From contig DATLJD010000009.1 in the NCBI GenBank assembly GCA_035539135.1, positions 1 through 64,000 of the forward strand: a stretch of 64,000 nucleotides of DNA, written 5' to 3'. Of this stretch, positions 56,418 to 64,000 are shown one piece after another. The position numbers and the translations under genes are program-made. Positions within the stretch are counted from its first letter, which is position 1. Each line of letters starts with the position of its first letter. The notes below the pieces were generated by a model that saw only the letters and a list, made by a program, of their open reading frames with translations, was not told the DNA's origin and did no database searches. Source of the DNA: JABFWF01 sp035539135. GTDB taxonomy: Bacteria > Pseudomonadota > Gammaproteobacteria > Xanthomonadales > Xanthomonadaceae.

Positions 56418-58361
56418 TTGACGCGCAGGCTCCTGCCCCTGGCGCTGGCACTGCTGGCGCTGCTGCCCTTCCTTGCGGGCATCCATGGCCCTTTCCTGCA
56501 TGATGACTGGGCCAACCTGCCCTTGGTCAAGGTCGGTCCGTTTTCGTGGGACGCCGCCGTCGACGTGGCGACGCGGAACAGCAGCGGCCTGCTCAAGCGG
56601 CCGCTCGCCAACCTGAGCTTCGCCGCGAACTATTGGACAACCGGCTTTACGCCGTTCTGGTTCAAGCTCACCAACCTGGCCATCCATGCCGCGTGCGGAC
56701 TGCTGCTCTACGCGCTGGGCGTGCGCCTGTTCGCGTTGCTCGGGATCGGCCGTTCCGAAACCGGACGGCGCTTCGCGGCGTTGGGAGCCATGGCGCTGTG
56801 GCTGGCCCATCCGCTGCAGGTCAGCACCGTGCTGTACGTGGTGCAGCGCATGGCCCAACTGTCGACCCTGTTCGTGCTGCTCGGCGTGTACCTCCTCGTG
56901 CGCTGGCTTGGGCAGGCGCAGCGGACCTGGTCGGGCGCCTTCTGGACCGCGGCGGGAATGGCGGGATGCGGTATCGCCGGTCTAGCGTGCAAGGAGAATG
57001 CCGCCCTGCTGCCGCTGATAGCCGGCGTCGTGTTCGTGGCCTGGCGCTGGCGCGCCGCGCCCACCGCAGGCCCGCTGGACCCGCCGTCGCGCGGCCTGCT
57101 GCTGGCCACGGTCGTGCTGCCAATCGGGCTGGCCTGCCTGTTCCTGATCGCAAACCCCGACTTTTTCCTGAGCGGTTATGCCGGGCGATCGTTCAGCTTC
57201 GCCGAGCGCCAATTCACCGAAGCGGCGGCGTTGTGGTTCTACCTGCGCCTGTTCTTCCTCCCGTGGATTCCATCCATGGGCCTCTACCACGACGACTTCC
57301 CAACCCTCGGCGCGGCTTCCCCCCTCGCGTGGGCGGCCATCGCGGCCTGGGTCGCCATCCTGGCGCTCGCCTTCCGAAAGCGCCGCCAGTGGCCGTTGTT
57401 CGCCTTGGCGGTGCTCTGGTACCTGGCCGGCCACGCGATGGAATCGTCCATCTTCCCGCTGGAACTGCTGTACGAACACCGCAACTACCTGTCGCTGGCA
57501 GGCCCCTGCCTCTGGTTGGGGAACATCGCCGCCACACTGGCGGACAGGTTGCCGGCTTTCCGCCGGCTGGGCTGGCTGCTGCCTCTGTTGCTGCTGGGCG
57601 GGGTCACCGCCCATCGCGCGCATACCTGGTCCAGCGACGACCTGTTCGCGGAACTGGAGTACCGGCATCACCCGGATTCGTTCCGCGCCTTGCTGGGGGC
57701 CGCCGGGCGCGCCGCCTCCATCGGAGATTATCCGCGGGCCGACGAACTGACCCGGAAGATCAAGCAGTTGCGGCCGAACCTGATCTGGCCGCTGGTCCTC
57801 GACGTCTCCATGCAATGCATCCGCCCCTACCCGGTCGACTGGACACGCATCCATGAACGCATGCATGCGAATGGAACCCTGGATCGGCTGGACTATGCGG
57901 CCCGTGACGTCACCAATCGGGTAATTTCGGGCCAATGCGACCACCTGCAGCATCCGCAGTTCAATGCGTTGTTGGAAGACGCCTACACGCTGTCGGTCGC
58001 CCGTGATGCGGCGCTGGAGGCCGAATTGTTCGCCAGATACCGCGGCTGGATGGCCAAGGTCGACGGCGACACGGATGCGATGCGGCTTTGGTGGCGCCGT
58101 TCCAGCGACGCCAATCCGTCGAGCGTCGAGTCCCTGTTCGACCTGGCCTATGAGGAGCTCAACAGCGGCAGGCTTGGCGCGACCGGGCAACTTGTCCGAG
58201 AGCTGCGCCAGCGGACCAGGCAATATGGCCTGCACGTCGGCTACCGCATCGACGAACTGGCGGAGTTTCTGCGCCAGGCGGAACTGGCTGAACGCAACGG
58301 CCCATCGAAAACTGGACAACAGGGCGCGACCGGGGGGCCGGCCGCAGCCGTACCGGACTAG
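56418..58361 (+). CDS. GT-C-like polytopic membrane protein with helical C-terminal repeats
   Basis: A 647-residue inner-membrane protein, TTG start with GGGGGAG 7 nt upstream. About ten membrane helices occupy 1-440. The first loop has HDDWANLPLV (acidic pair typical of GT-C glycosyltransferases). Then come RPLANLSFAANYW, AHPLQVSTVLYVVQRMAQLS, LACKENAALLP and ELLYEHRNYLSLAG. This order recalls the TMTC/protein O-mannosyltransferase-like group. The C-terminal 200 residues are soluble, helical and TPR-like (FRALLGAAGRAASIGDYPRA; DLAYEELNSGRLGATGQLVR). Its place directly after pilA suggests pilin or surface glycosylation (inference). It starts 16 nt beyond the pilA terminator, so it is probably expressed by limited readthrough. 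Confidence 0.78.
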   Translation: MTRRLLPLALALLALLPFLAGIHGPFLHDDWANLPLVKVGPFSWDAAVDVATRNSSGLLKRPLANLSFAANYWTTGFTPFWFKLTNLAIHAACGLLLYALGVRLFALLGIGRSETGRRFAALGAMALWLAHPLQVSTVLYVVQRMAQLSTLFVLLGVYLLVRWLGQAQRTWSGAFWTAAGMAGCGIAGLACKENAALLPLIAGVVFVAWRWRAAPTAGPLDPPSRGLLLATVVLPIGLACLFLIANPDFFLSGYAGRSFSFAERQFTEAAALWFYLRLFFLPWIPSMGLYHDDFPTLGAASPLAWAAIAAWVAILALAFRKRRQWPLFALAVLWYLAGHAMESSIFPLELLYEHRNYLSLAGPCLWLGNIAATLADRLPAFRRLGWLLPLLLLGGVTAHRAHTWSSDDLFAELEYRHHPDSFRALLGAAGRAASIGDYPRADELTRKIKQLRPNLIWPLVLDVSMQCIRPYPVDWTRIHERMHANGTLDRLDYAARDVTNRVISGQCDHLQHPQFNALLEDAYTLSVARDAALEAELFARYRGWMAKVDGDTDAMRLWWRRSSDANPSSVESLFDLAYEELNSGRLGATGQLVRELRQRTRQYGLHVGYRIDELAEFLRQAELAERNGPSKTGQQGATGGPAAAVPD

Positions 58362-58366
58362 CCCAC

Positions 58367-59479
58367 ATGACAAGACGCGCGCTGATTACAGGCATCACCG
58401 GCCAGGATGGCGCCTACCTGGCCGAGTTTTTGCTCTCCAAGGGATACGAGGTCCACGGCATCAAGCGCCGGGCGTCTTCGTTCAACACCGAGCGCATCGA
58501 CCATCTATACCAGGACCCACACGAGACCGACCGCCGCCTCGTGTTGCATTACGGGGACCTGACCGACGCTACCAACCTGATCCGGATACTGCAGCAGGTC
58601 CAGCCGGACGAGGTCTACAACCTCGGCGCGCAAAGCCACGTGCAGGTGTCGTTCGAAACTCCCGAGTACACCGCCAATGCCGACGGACTCGGCACGTTGC
58701 GCCTGCTGGAAGCGATCCGCATCCTCGGATTCGAGTCGAAGACCCGGTTCTACCAGGCCTCGACCTCGGAGTTGTTCGGCAAGGTCGTCCAAACGCCGCA
58801 GACCGAGACAACTCCCTTCTACCCGCGCTCCCCCTACGGGGTCGCCAAACTCTACGCCTACTGGATCACCGTCAACTATCGCGAGGCGTACGGGATGTAC
58901 GCGTGCAACGGCATCCTGTTCAACCACGAATCCCCGATCCGCGGCGAGACCTTCGTCACCCGCAAGATCACCCGCGCGCTGGCGCGCATCCACCTCGGTC
59001 TGCAGGACTGCCTCCATCTCGGCAACCTCGACGCACGCCGCGACTGGGGCCATGCCCGCGACTACGTCGAAATGCAGTGGCTGATGCTGCAACAGCCCGC
59101 CCCCGAGGACTACGTCATCGCGACGGGCGAGCAGCATTCGGTGCGCGAGTTCGTCGAGCGGGCGGCGGCGGCATTGCAGATCGCCATCGAATGGCGCGGT
59201 ACCGGCGCGGAGGCGCATGGCGTGGTTGCGCAGGCGTCTGTCGGCTCGCGCGCCAGGCCCGGCCAGCGAATCGTCGCGATCGATCCGCGCTACTACCGCC
59301 CGGCGGAGGTCGAAACTCTGCTCGGCGACGCGTCCAAGGCGCGCGCCAAGCTCGGCTGGCAGCCGCGAATCGGGTTTGACGCGCTCGTGCAGGAAATGGT
59401 GCAGTCCGACCTGCTGCTGGCGCAGCGGGATGCCCTGATCGTCGGCGCGGGCTATCGCGCGAACTCGCCCCAGGACTGA
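58367..59479 (+). CDS. gmd: GDP-mannose 4,6-dehydratase
   Basis: A 370-residue short-chain dehydrogenase/reductase converting GDP-D-mannose to GDP-4-keto-6-deoxymannose. The cofactor loop is ITGITGQDGAYLAEFLL; an Arg-rich NADP region is GIKRRASSFNTERIDH. Catalytic residues are in QASTSELFG (Ser/Glu) and YPRSPYGVAKLYAYW (YxxxK). ARRDWGHARDYVEMQW and FNHESPIRGETFVTRK are further Gmd hallmarks. It is 4 nt before fcl, together giving GDP-L-fucose or a related sugar. Confidence 0.95.
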   Translation: MTRRALITGITGQDGAYLAEFLLSKGYEVHGIKRRASSFNTERIDHLYQDPHETDRRLVLHYGDLTDATNLIRILQQVQPDEVYNLGAQSHVQVSFETPEYTANADGLGTLRLLEAIRILGFESKTRFYQASTSELFGKVVQTPQTETTPFYPRSPYGVAKLYAYWITVNYREAYGMYACNGILFNHESPIRGETFVTRKITRALARIHLGLQDCLHLGNLDARRDWGHARDYVEMQWLMLQQPAPEDYVIATGEQHSVREFVERAAAALQIAIEWRGTGAEAHGVVAQASVGSRARPGQRIVAIDPRYYRPAEVETLLGDASKARAKLGWQPRIGFDALVQEMVQSDLLLAQRDALIVGAGYRANSPQD

Positions 59480-59482
59480 ACG

Positions 59483-60415
59483 ATGGACCTGCACGCGAAG
59501 ATCTACGTCGCAGGCCACCGCGGCCTGGTGGGCAGCGCCGTCGTCCGGCGCTTGCACGCCGCCGGCGCCCGGAACCTCATCCTGCGCACGCACGCAGAGC
59601 TCGACCTCACCGACCAGGCGGCCGTCGAGCACTTCTTCGCCGACGAGCGCCCTGACTACGTGTTCCTGTGCGCGGCCAAGGTCGGCGGCATCCATGCCAA
59701 CAACACCTATCCCGCCGAGTTCATTCGGGACAATCTGGCCCTGCAGACCAATGTCATACATTCCGCGTGGAAGAATGGAGCCCGAAAGCTCCTCTTCCTT
59801 GGCTCCTCATGCATTTACCCCCGGCTGGCCGAGCAACCGCTGCGCGAGGATGCGCTGCTCACCGGGCCGCTGGAGCCTACGAACGAAGCCTATGCAATCG
59901 CGAAGATTGCAGGATTGAAAATGTGCCAGGCATACCGGCGTCAATACGGTTTCGACGCCATCGTGGCGATGCCCACCAATCTCTATGGCCCCGGAGACAA
60001 CTATCATCCGGAGAACTCACACGTGGTGCCGTCGCTGATCCGCCGCTTCCATGAAGCCAAGTCCACTAATGCGCCGGAAGTCACCATATGGGGTACGGGT
60101 ACTCCTTTGCGAGAACTGATGCATGCCGATGACCTTGCCGATGCGCTATTGCTGCTCATGCAGCGCTACAGCGACGAAGCGATGATCAACGTAGGATCAG
60201 GCCAGGAAGTGAGCATCGCAGAACTTGCGATGCTGATCGCCGAGGTGGTCGGTTATCCGGGAAACTTGGTATTCGATTCGTCGAAGCCAGACGGAACGCC
60301 ACGCAAACGCTTGGATACTTCACGCCTGAATGCGCTTGGCGAGATAACACGCACTCCTCTTGTCCCCGGCCTTCGTGACGCCTATGCATGGTTTCTGGCC
60401 AACCAGCCCTTGTAA
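59483..60415 (+). CDS. fcl: GDP-L-fucose synthase (GDP-4-keto-6-deoxymannose epimerase/reductase)
   Basis: A 310-residue SDR enzyme finishing GDP-L-fucose from the Gmd product. N-terminal IYVAGHRGLVGSAVVRRL (cofactor loop), AAKVGGIHANNTYPAEFIRD, active-site LGSSCIYPRLAEQP and YxxxK in NEAYAIAKIAG. Also NLYGPGDNYHPENSHVVPSL and GTGTPLRELMHADDLADALL. Composition changes within the gene: the first 250 nt match the GC-rich chromosome, the rest is distinctly more AT-rich, as are all genes to the right. This suggests recombination within fcl. Confidence 0.94.
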   Translation: MDLHAKIYVAGHRGLVGSAVVRRLHAAGARNLILRTHAELDLTDQAAVEHFFADERPDYVFLCAAKVGGIHANNTYPAEFIRDNLALQTNVIHSAWKNGARKLLFLGSSCIYPRLAEQPLREDALLTGPLEPTNEAYAIAKIAGLKMCQAYRRQYGFDAIVAMPTNLYGPGDNYHPENSHVVPSLIRRFHEAKSTNAPEVTIWGTGTPLRELMHADDLADALLLLMQRYSDEAMINVGSGQEVSIAELAMLIAEVVGYPGNLVFDSSKPDGTPRKRLDTSRLNALGEITRTPLVPGLRDAYAWFLANQPL

Positions 60416-60430
60416 CCGACGCCTTTCACG

Positions 60431-61766
60431 ATGCTCAAGCATCTGATCAGTCCTGTCTGGGCCGTCTTGGAGTACGGCTGGTATCCGTTAATCCTTTTTT
60501 TTGACAACGCCTTGGTTCCTGCATCGTCTCGGTCCGGAGCACTACGGATACTGGATGCTGATGACCGCAACAGTTGGCTTCGGTGGCGCGCTTAACGTTG
60601 GCATGGGCGCTGCCACCATCAAGGTTGTGTCCACGGACATCGGGCGCGGCGAAAGTACCGAACTGCGACTTCGAGCATCGCTCGGAATTGCAATGATTGG
60701 TGGTGCTGCGCTTTCGGTGCTCGTCATCTTTATTTATCTATTCGCGGGCGACGTCCTTCTCGGAAAAATGGGCGAAAGCCAGAGCATGGTTCGGTCAACC
60801 GCTTTTACTGCAGCGGTGTTGCTTTGGCTTGAACAGATCGACAACGTCGCCAGCTCATCAATGAAGGGAGCAGAACGTTTCGGGAACGCAGCGCGGTTGG
60901 AAATCATTGGGAAAGGAGTGCAGATCGGGCTTGCAGTGCTCGCCACATGGCACTCACCAACACTGGCAGCCTTGTATTTCGCATTGGTGTCAGGCGCTCT
61001 AATCCGCCTTACGGCGAAGCTGATGGTAGCCAGACAGTTGCTCGGCCTAACCACGTGGCGTCCGTCCTTGCATGGAGCGGCCGACGTCCTCCATTTCGCT
61101 GCGTGGGGGTGGCTGCAGGGAATCGGAAGCGTGCTCTTCGGAGTTGCCGATCGGATGGTGGTCGGGGCGATGCTAGGCGCCACGAGTTTAGCCTACTACT
61201 CAATTGCCTCACAATTGGCGATGCAAGTTCACGCCATCTCTGCGGCAGGGCTGAGCGTGATCTTCCCGCTCGTCAGCCGAAAGCTGGAAGGCAGCAACAA
61301 GGTGAAACTCTTGCCGCTGGCTCGACTCACCATTGGTGGTAATTTGGTGCTCAGTAGCGCACTCGCGGTTGGGCTGTTACTGCTGGCACCATTGATTCTC
61401 GAGCCTTGGATCGGCTCTGAGGCGGCGGCGGCCGTCGGCCGCTTACTCCCCTGGCTTATCGGCGCTTACTGGCTGCTGGCGCTGAATGTCGCACCCTTCT
61501 ACATGCTACTTGGCATGGGGCGCGTCCGATTCGTCGGATTAACGGTACTTGGTGCGGGGGTAGTCGGTATCGGGGCGATGTGGGAGACGATCCGCATGCT
61601 TGGATTCTACGGATCACCGGCGGGACGTGGGATCTATGCGCTGGTCTCGCTCGTCTTGCTGATGCCTATCGCGCAACATCTTTTGAGAGAGCGCCGCGAC
61701 GGCCTCAGGCGGCGTCTCGCGCGGAAACAAGTAGACCCCATTCTTGATCACGAGCCAGCGCCATGA
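60431..61766 (+). CDS. Polysaccharide flippase (Wzx-like), frameshifted at a T8 tract
   Basis: The main frame (60501-61766) encodes about 420 residues of a MATE/MOP-type flippase with about 12 helices (VGFGGALNVGMGAATIKVV; ASLAYYSIASQLAMQVHAI region; LLPWLIGAYWLLALNVAPFY). It lacks the first membrane helix. That helix is found in another frame from ATG 60431 (MLKHLISPVWAVLEYGWYPL, then ILFF), joining at T8 (60495-60502). Removing one T would fuse the two as YPLILFLTTPWFLHRLG. Alternatives are sequencing error, phase variation, transcriptional slippage or a true null. Wzx proteins move lipid-linked oligosaccharide across the inner membrane. Lower GC than the chromosome backbone. Confidence 0.8.
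60495..60502 (+). repeat. T8 homopolymer at the flippase frameshift
   Basis: Eight consecutive T at the exact point where the N-terminal and main flippase frames separate. Seven T would restore one continuous reading frame. Confidence 0.9.
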
Positions 61767-62671
61767 GCGACAAGGCTTCCCAGTGCCCATGTTGTGGCGC
61801 CAGTGACCCGAAATGGCTCGGTGCATTGCCAGACAGCGAATGGTTCGCAGGTAAACGATTAACGCACCGACTGAATGGCGGCGCCCTATATCGATGTAAA
61901 ACGTGTTTTCTCAAATTCCGATTTCCTCTCGAAGACCCTGCGTCATACCACACCCTCTATGACAACGCGGAAACGCGCACATGGCCAGCACAGAGCCGGC
62001 GTATCGATTGGGACCTCATCCTCGAGCAAATCTCCCACTTCAAACCCGAAGGCGGCAAGGTGCTAGATTTTGGTTGCTATTCCGGAGGGTTGCTGTCTCG
62101 GCTTGATGGCCGCTACGAGCGCTTCGGTATTGAAATCAACCGCGAAGCTGCACGAATCGCCCAAGAGGCCGCGGGCGCGCACCTGTGGAACAACCTTGAA
62201 GCGATGCCCGCTGACCAACGGTTTGACGTCATTGTGATTGCGGACGTGCTGGAGCACGTACCCAACCCGCAAACTTTGTTTGACCATTTGAAACGTAATC
62301 TCGGGAAAGACGGAATCGTTGTTGCCACTACGGGTGACGCAGACAACCCTTTATGGAACTGGTTTGGCGCCAACTGGTGGTATTGCTTCTATCCCGAGCA
62401 CGTCTCCTTCGTCTCAAAAAAATGGGTTGAGCAGATCCTACTTCCAAACGGTTGGTCGCTGATGACGTACAAGCGCTTTCGGTACCGGCGTCTAAGCCCC
62501 TTTCTTGGCTTGGTCGAACTCGCTTCCGCTTGTATGTATGGGTTGTTCCCGCGCGCCTACCTTCACATCCAATCGGTCTTGAAGAGGTCTCGAGCATTGA
62601 CCAGTGCCCCAGGCAATAGCGTTACCGCAGACCACCTCTTGATAACTTTGGCCAGAAAGCGATCATCATGA
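61763..62671 (+). CDS. Class I SAM-dependent methyltransferase with N-terminal zinc-ribbon
   Basis: A 302-residue protein. The N-terminus has a Cys4 zinc-ribbon-like region (CPCCGA and YRCKTC). The SAM-binding motif I is GKVLDFGCYSGGLLSRL, followed by YERFGIEINREAARIAQ and DVIVIADVLEHVPNPQTLFD. This architecture (C-methyltransferase-like zinc domain plus Methyltransf_23) is common in polysaccharide clusters, where such enzymes modify sugars or chain ends. The ATG overlaps the flippase stop by 4 nt. The acceptor is unknown. Confidence 0.87.
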   Translation: MSDKASQCPCCGASDPKWLGALPDSEWFAGKRLTHRLNGGALYRCKTCFLKFRFPLEDPASYHTLYDNAETRTWPAQSRRIDWDLILEQISHFKPEGGKVLDFGCYSGGLLSRLDGRYERFGIEINREAARIAQEAAGAHLWNNLEAMPADQRFDVIVIADVLEHVPNPQTLFDHLKRNLGKDGIVVATTGDADNPLWNWFGANWWYCFYPEHVSFVSKKWVEQILLPNGWSLMTYKRFRYRRLSPFLGLVELASACMYGLFPRAYLHIQSVLKRSRALTSAPGNSVTADHLLITLARKRSS

Positions 62672-63399
62672 GTCTTGCGTCTCTAGAGTCGCTGCTGCGA
62701 CGCGCCATCAATCACTGCGGCTTCGATCTCACTCGTTACCGACCGGAAGCATCGGAAGCCGGCCGTCTAGCCAGAATGTTGCAACACAACGAGGTGAACT
62801 TGGTAATCGACGTTGGCGCTAACGTCGGTCAATATGCACGACGACTTCGCCAAGCCGGCTATGCCGGCCGCATACTGTCTTTTGAGCCCCTACTAGAGGC
62901 GCACGCGCGCCTTCTAGCCCTTTCACGAAACGACCCCCATTGGACGGTCGGACCGCGAGTTGCAATCGGCGACAGAGAACACGAAGTTGAACTACACATC
63001 TCCGGTAACTCGGTCAGCAGTTCTGTGCTGGAAATGCTTGATAGCCATATTGCCGCCGCCCCTGGGTCGGAATACGTCGCCACGGAGCGCGTCAGCATGG
63101 CGACCCTGGATGGCCTGCTGCGGGAGCATCTTCATAAGGACGTAAGGCCATTCCTTAAGGTCGATACTCAAGGCTTTGAGGACCGCGTATTGGCTGGAGC
63201 CTCAGCAGTCTTGGCCCAAGCACGGGGGGTGCAATTGGAGTTGTCTCTGGTATCGCTCTATGAAGGACAACAACTGTTTGAGCCATTGATGGATCACCTC
63301 AGCAGGACCGGGTTTTCGGTGTGGGCCATCTGGCCGGGCTTCTGCGATGCCGCTACCGGCCGCATGCTCCAGGTAGACGCCGTCTTCTTCCGGAGTTAG
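62668..63399 (+). CDS. FkbM family methyltransferase
   Basis: A 243-residue SAM-dependent methyltransferase. Motif I is NLVIDVGANVGQYARRLRQA, followed by GRILSFEPLLEAHARLLAL. The FkbM hallmark FLKVDTQGFEDRVLAGA near residue 165 is present, and the C-terminus ends MLQVDAVFFRS. FkbM enzymes usually O-methylate hydroxyls; in this context the substrate is likely a glycan sugar. The 4-nt overlap with the previous methyltransferase suggests the two act on the same product. Confidence 0.92.
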   Translation: MSLASLESLLRRAINHCGFDLTRYRPEASEAGRLARMLQHNEVNLVIDVGANVGQYARRLRQAGYAGRILSFEPLLEAHARLLALSRNDPHWTVGPRVAIGDREHEVELHISGNSVSSSVLEMLDSHIAAAPGSEYVATERVSMATLDGLLREHLHKDVRPFLKVDTQGFEDRVLAGASAVLAQARGVQLELSLVSLYEGQQLFEPLMDHLSRTGFSVWAIWPGFCDAATGRMLQVDAVFFRS

Positions 63400-63404
63400 C
63401 CGCC

Positions 63405-64000
63405 ATGTCTTCCCCGCGGCTTTCCATCATCATTGCCACTTGGAACGCGGCGCGCACGCTCGAGCGCTGCCTTGCTTCTATCGTGGCGCAGTCGTTCACA
63501 GACTGGGAGTTGCTCATATCCGACGGTGAATCCTCGGACGAAACGGTCAATCTAATCCAGAAGCACCAGGGTCGCATTTCGTGGTGGCGATCAAGCAAGG
63601 ACGATGGCATTTATGACGCATGGAATAGGGCGCTCGAGCATGCGAAGGGCGAATACGTCTGTTTTCTTGGCGCCGATGATGAATTGGAGAGTAGTCAAGC
63701 GCTTGCGACCCTGTTCACGGCCGCTGCAGAACGCCGATTTGATCTGATCACGTCGCGCGGCCGGATGGTCGATCCCTCCCGCAGGAAGGAAGAGATATTT
63801 GGCTCTAGCTGGAATTACAAGCGCCTCGGGCGTCGCATGGTCGTCTGCCATCCGGGACTCTTACACCATCGCTCCTTGTTCGAACGTTACGGCATGTTCG
63901 ATACGCGATACCGGATCGCGGGGGATCTTGAATTCCTGCTCCGTTTGCCCGAAGAACTGGAAACGCTCGACGTAGAAGAGACCACGGTCATTATCGAGCT
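63405..64000 (+). CDS. Glycosyltransferase family 2 (3' partial)
   Basis: About 198 codons are present before the right edge. The GT-A fold opening is LSIIIATWNAARTLERCLAS, then LLISDGESSDETVNLIQ (nucleotide-sugar Asp), SKDDGIYDAWNRALEHAKGE and the metal-binding CFLGADDELES. HPGLLHHRSLFERYGMFDTR is typical of GT2 enzymes in O-antigen or colanic acid clusters. Sugar and linkage cannot be told. GGAG lies 9 nt before the ATG. Confidence 0.92.
   Translation, partial: MSSPRLSIIIATWNAARTLERCLASIVAQSFTDWELLISDGESSDETVNLIQKHQGRISWWRSSKDDGIYDAWNRALEHAKGEYVCFLGADDELESSQALATLFTAAAERRFDLITSRGRMVDPSRRKEEIFGSSWNYKRLGRRMVVCHPGLLHHRSLFERYGMFDTRYRIAGDLEFLLRLPEELETLDVEETTVIIE

Overview
The window is 64 kb of very GC-rich, densely packed gammaproteobacterial chromosome. 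Gene content and order point to the Xanthomonadaceae/Lysobacteraceae (Lysobacter or Luteimonas-like): mrcA beside divergent pilMNOPQ, sucD-sucC beside pilS-pilR-pilA, a PilR/sigma-54 type IV pilus system, yicC-gmk and rpoZ-spoT, and rph-rdgB-hemW. Many genes overlap by 1-4 nt and many start at GTG or TTG. No rRNA, tRNA, CRISPR array, prophage or insertion sequence was seen.

Region by region. (1) 1-5.65 kb: three consecutive signalling genes. The first is a hybrid histidine kinase with stacked 92-residue HAMP repeats and three receivers, cut by the left edge. The second is a receiver-kinase-receiver protein, and the third a small kinase-like protein with a degenerate ATP-binding region. (2) 5.8-12.7 kb: a moxR-DUF58-DUF4381-batA-batB-batD operon on the minus strand. 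(3) 12.8-17.8 kb: pilMNOPQ, the inner-membrane alignment complex and secretin of the type IV pilus, divergent from mrcA (PBP1a). (4) 20.7-27.2 kb: a conserved hypothetical, citrate synthase, ribosomal protein L31 type B, a nucleoside hydrolase, recG and a tandem UspA protein. (5) 27.3-33.3 kb: a six-gene Mrp-type cation/proton antiporter operon with fused A and B subunits. (6) 33.3-41.6 kb: ridA, spoT, rpoZ, gmk, yicC, rph and rdgB, interrupted by a MarR/VOC/hydrolase cassette with a clear divergent operator. (7) 41.8-47.3 kb: hemW, a DUF1631-PilZ pair, xerD and an RDD membrane protein. (8) 47.5-52.0 kb: nadE, a small DUF559 nuclease-like gene, sucD and sucC, all set among palindromic repeats. 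(9) 52.4-56.4 kb: pilS, pilR and pilA with a near-perfect sigma-54 promoter. (10) 56.4-64 kb: a GT-C-like membrane protein next to pilA, then gmd, fcl, a flippase, two methyltransferases and a glycosyltransferase. This is the start of a surface-polysaccharide (O-antigen-like) cluster whose base composition falls sharply inside fcl.

How the parts fit together. The two pil blocks supply the pilus inner-membrane platform, the secretin, the pilin and its two-component control. The DUF1631-PilZ pair may connect to pili or c-di-GMP. The polysaccharide cluster makes GDP-4-keto-6-deoxymannose-derived sugars and exports lipid-linked glycan. The flippase is split by a T8 tract, which is either a phase switch or a sequence error.

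The most unusual global feature is a family of palindromic REP-like elements (10-bp arms CCTCTCCCGC and GCGGGAGAGG around a 2-nt loop). They occur in at least three subtypes, often paired or in arrays, at 5.7, 41.6, 47.3-47.5, 49.2, 49.6-49.8, 50.8 and 52.2-52.4 kb. One copy is translated as the tail of the DUF559 protein.
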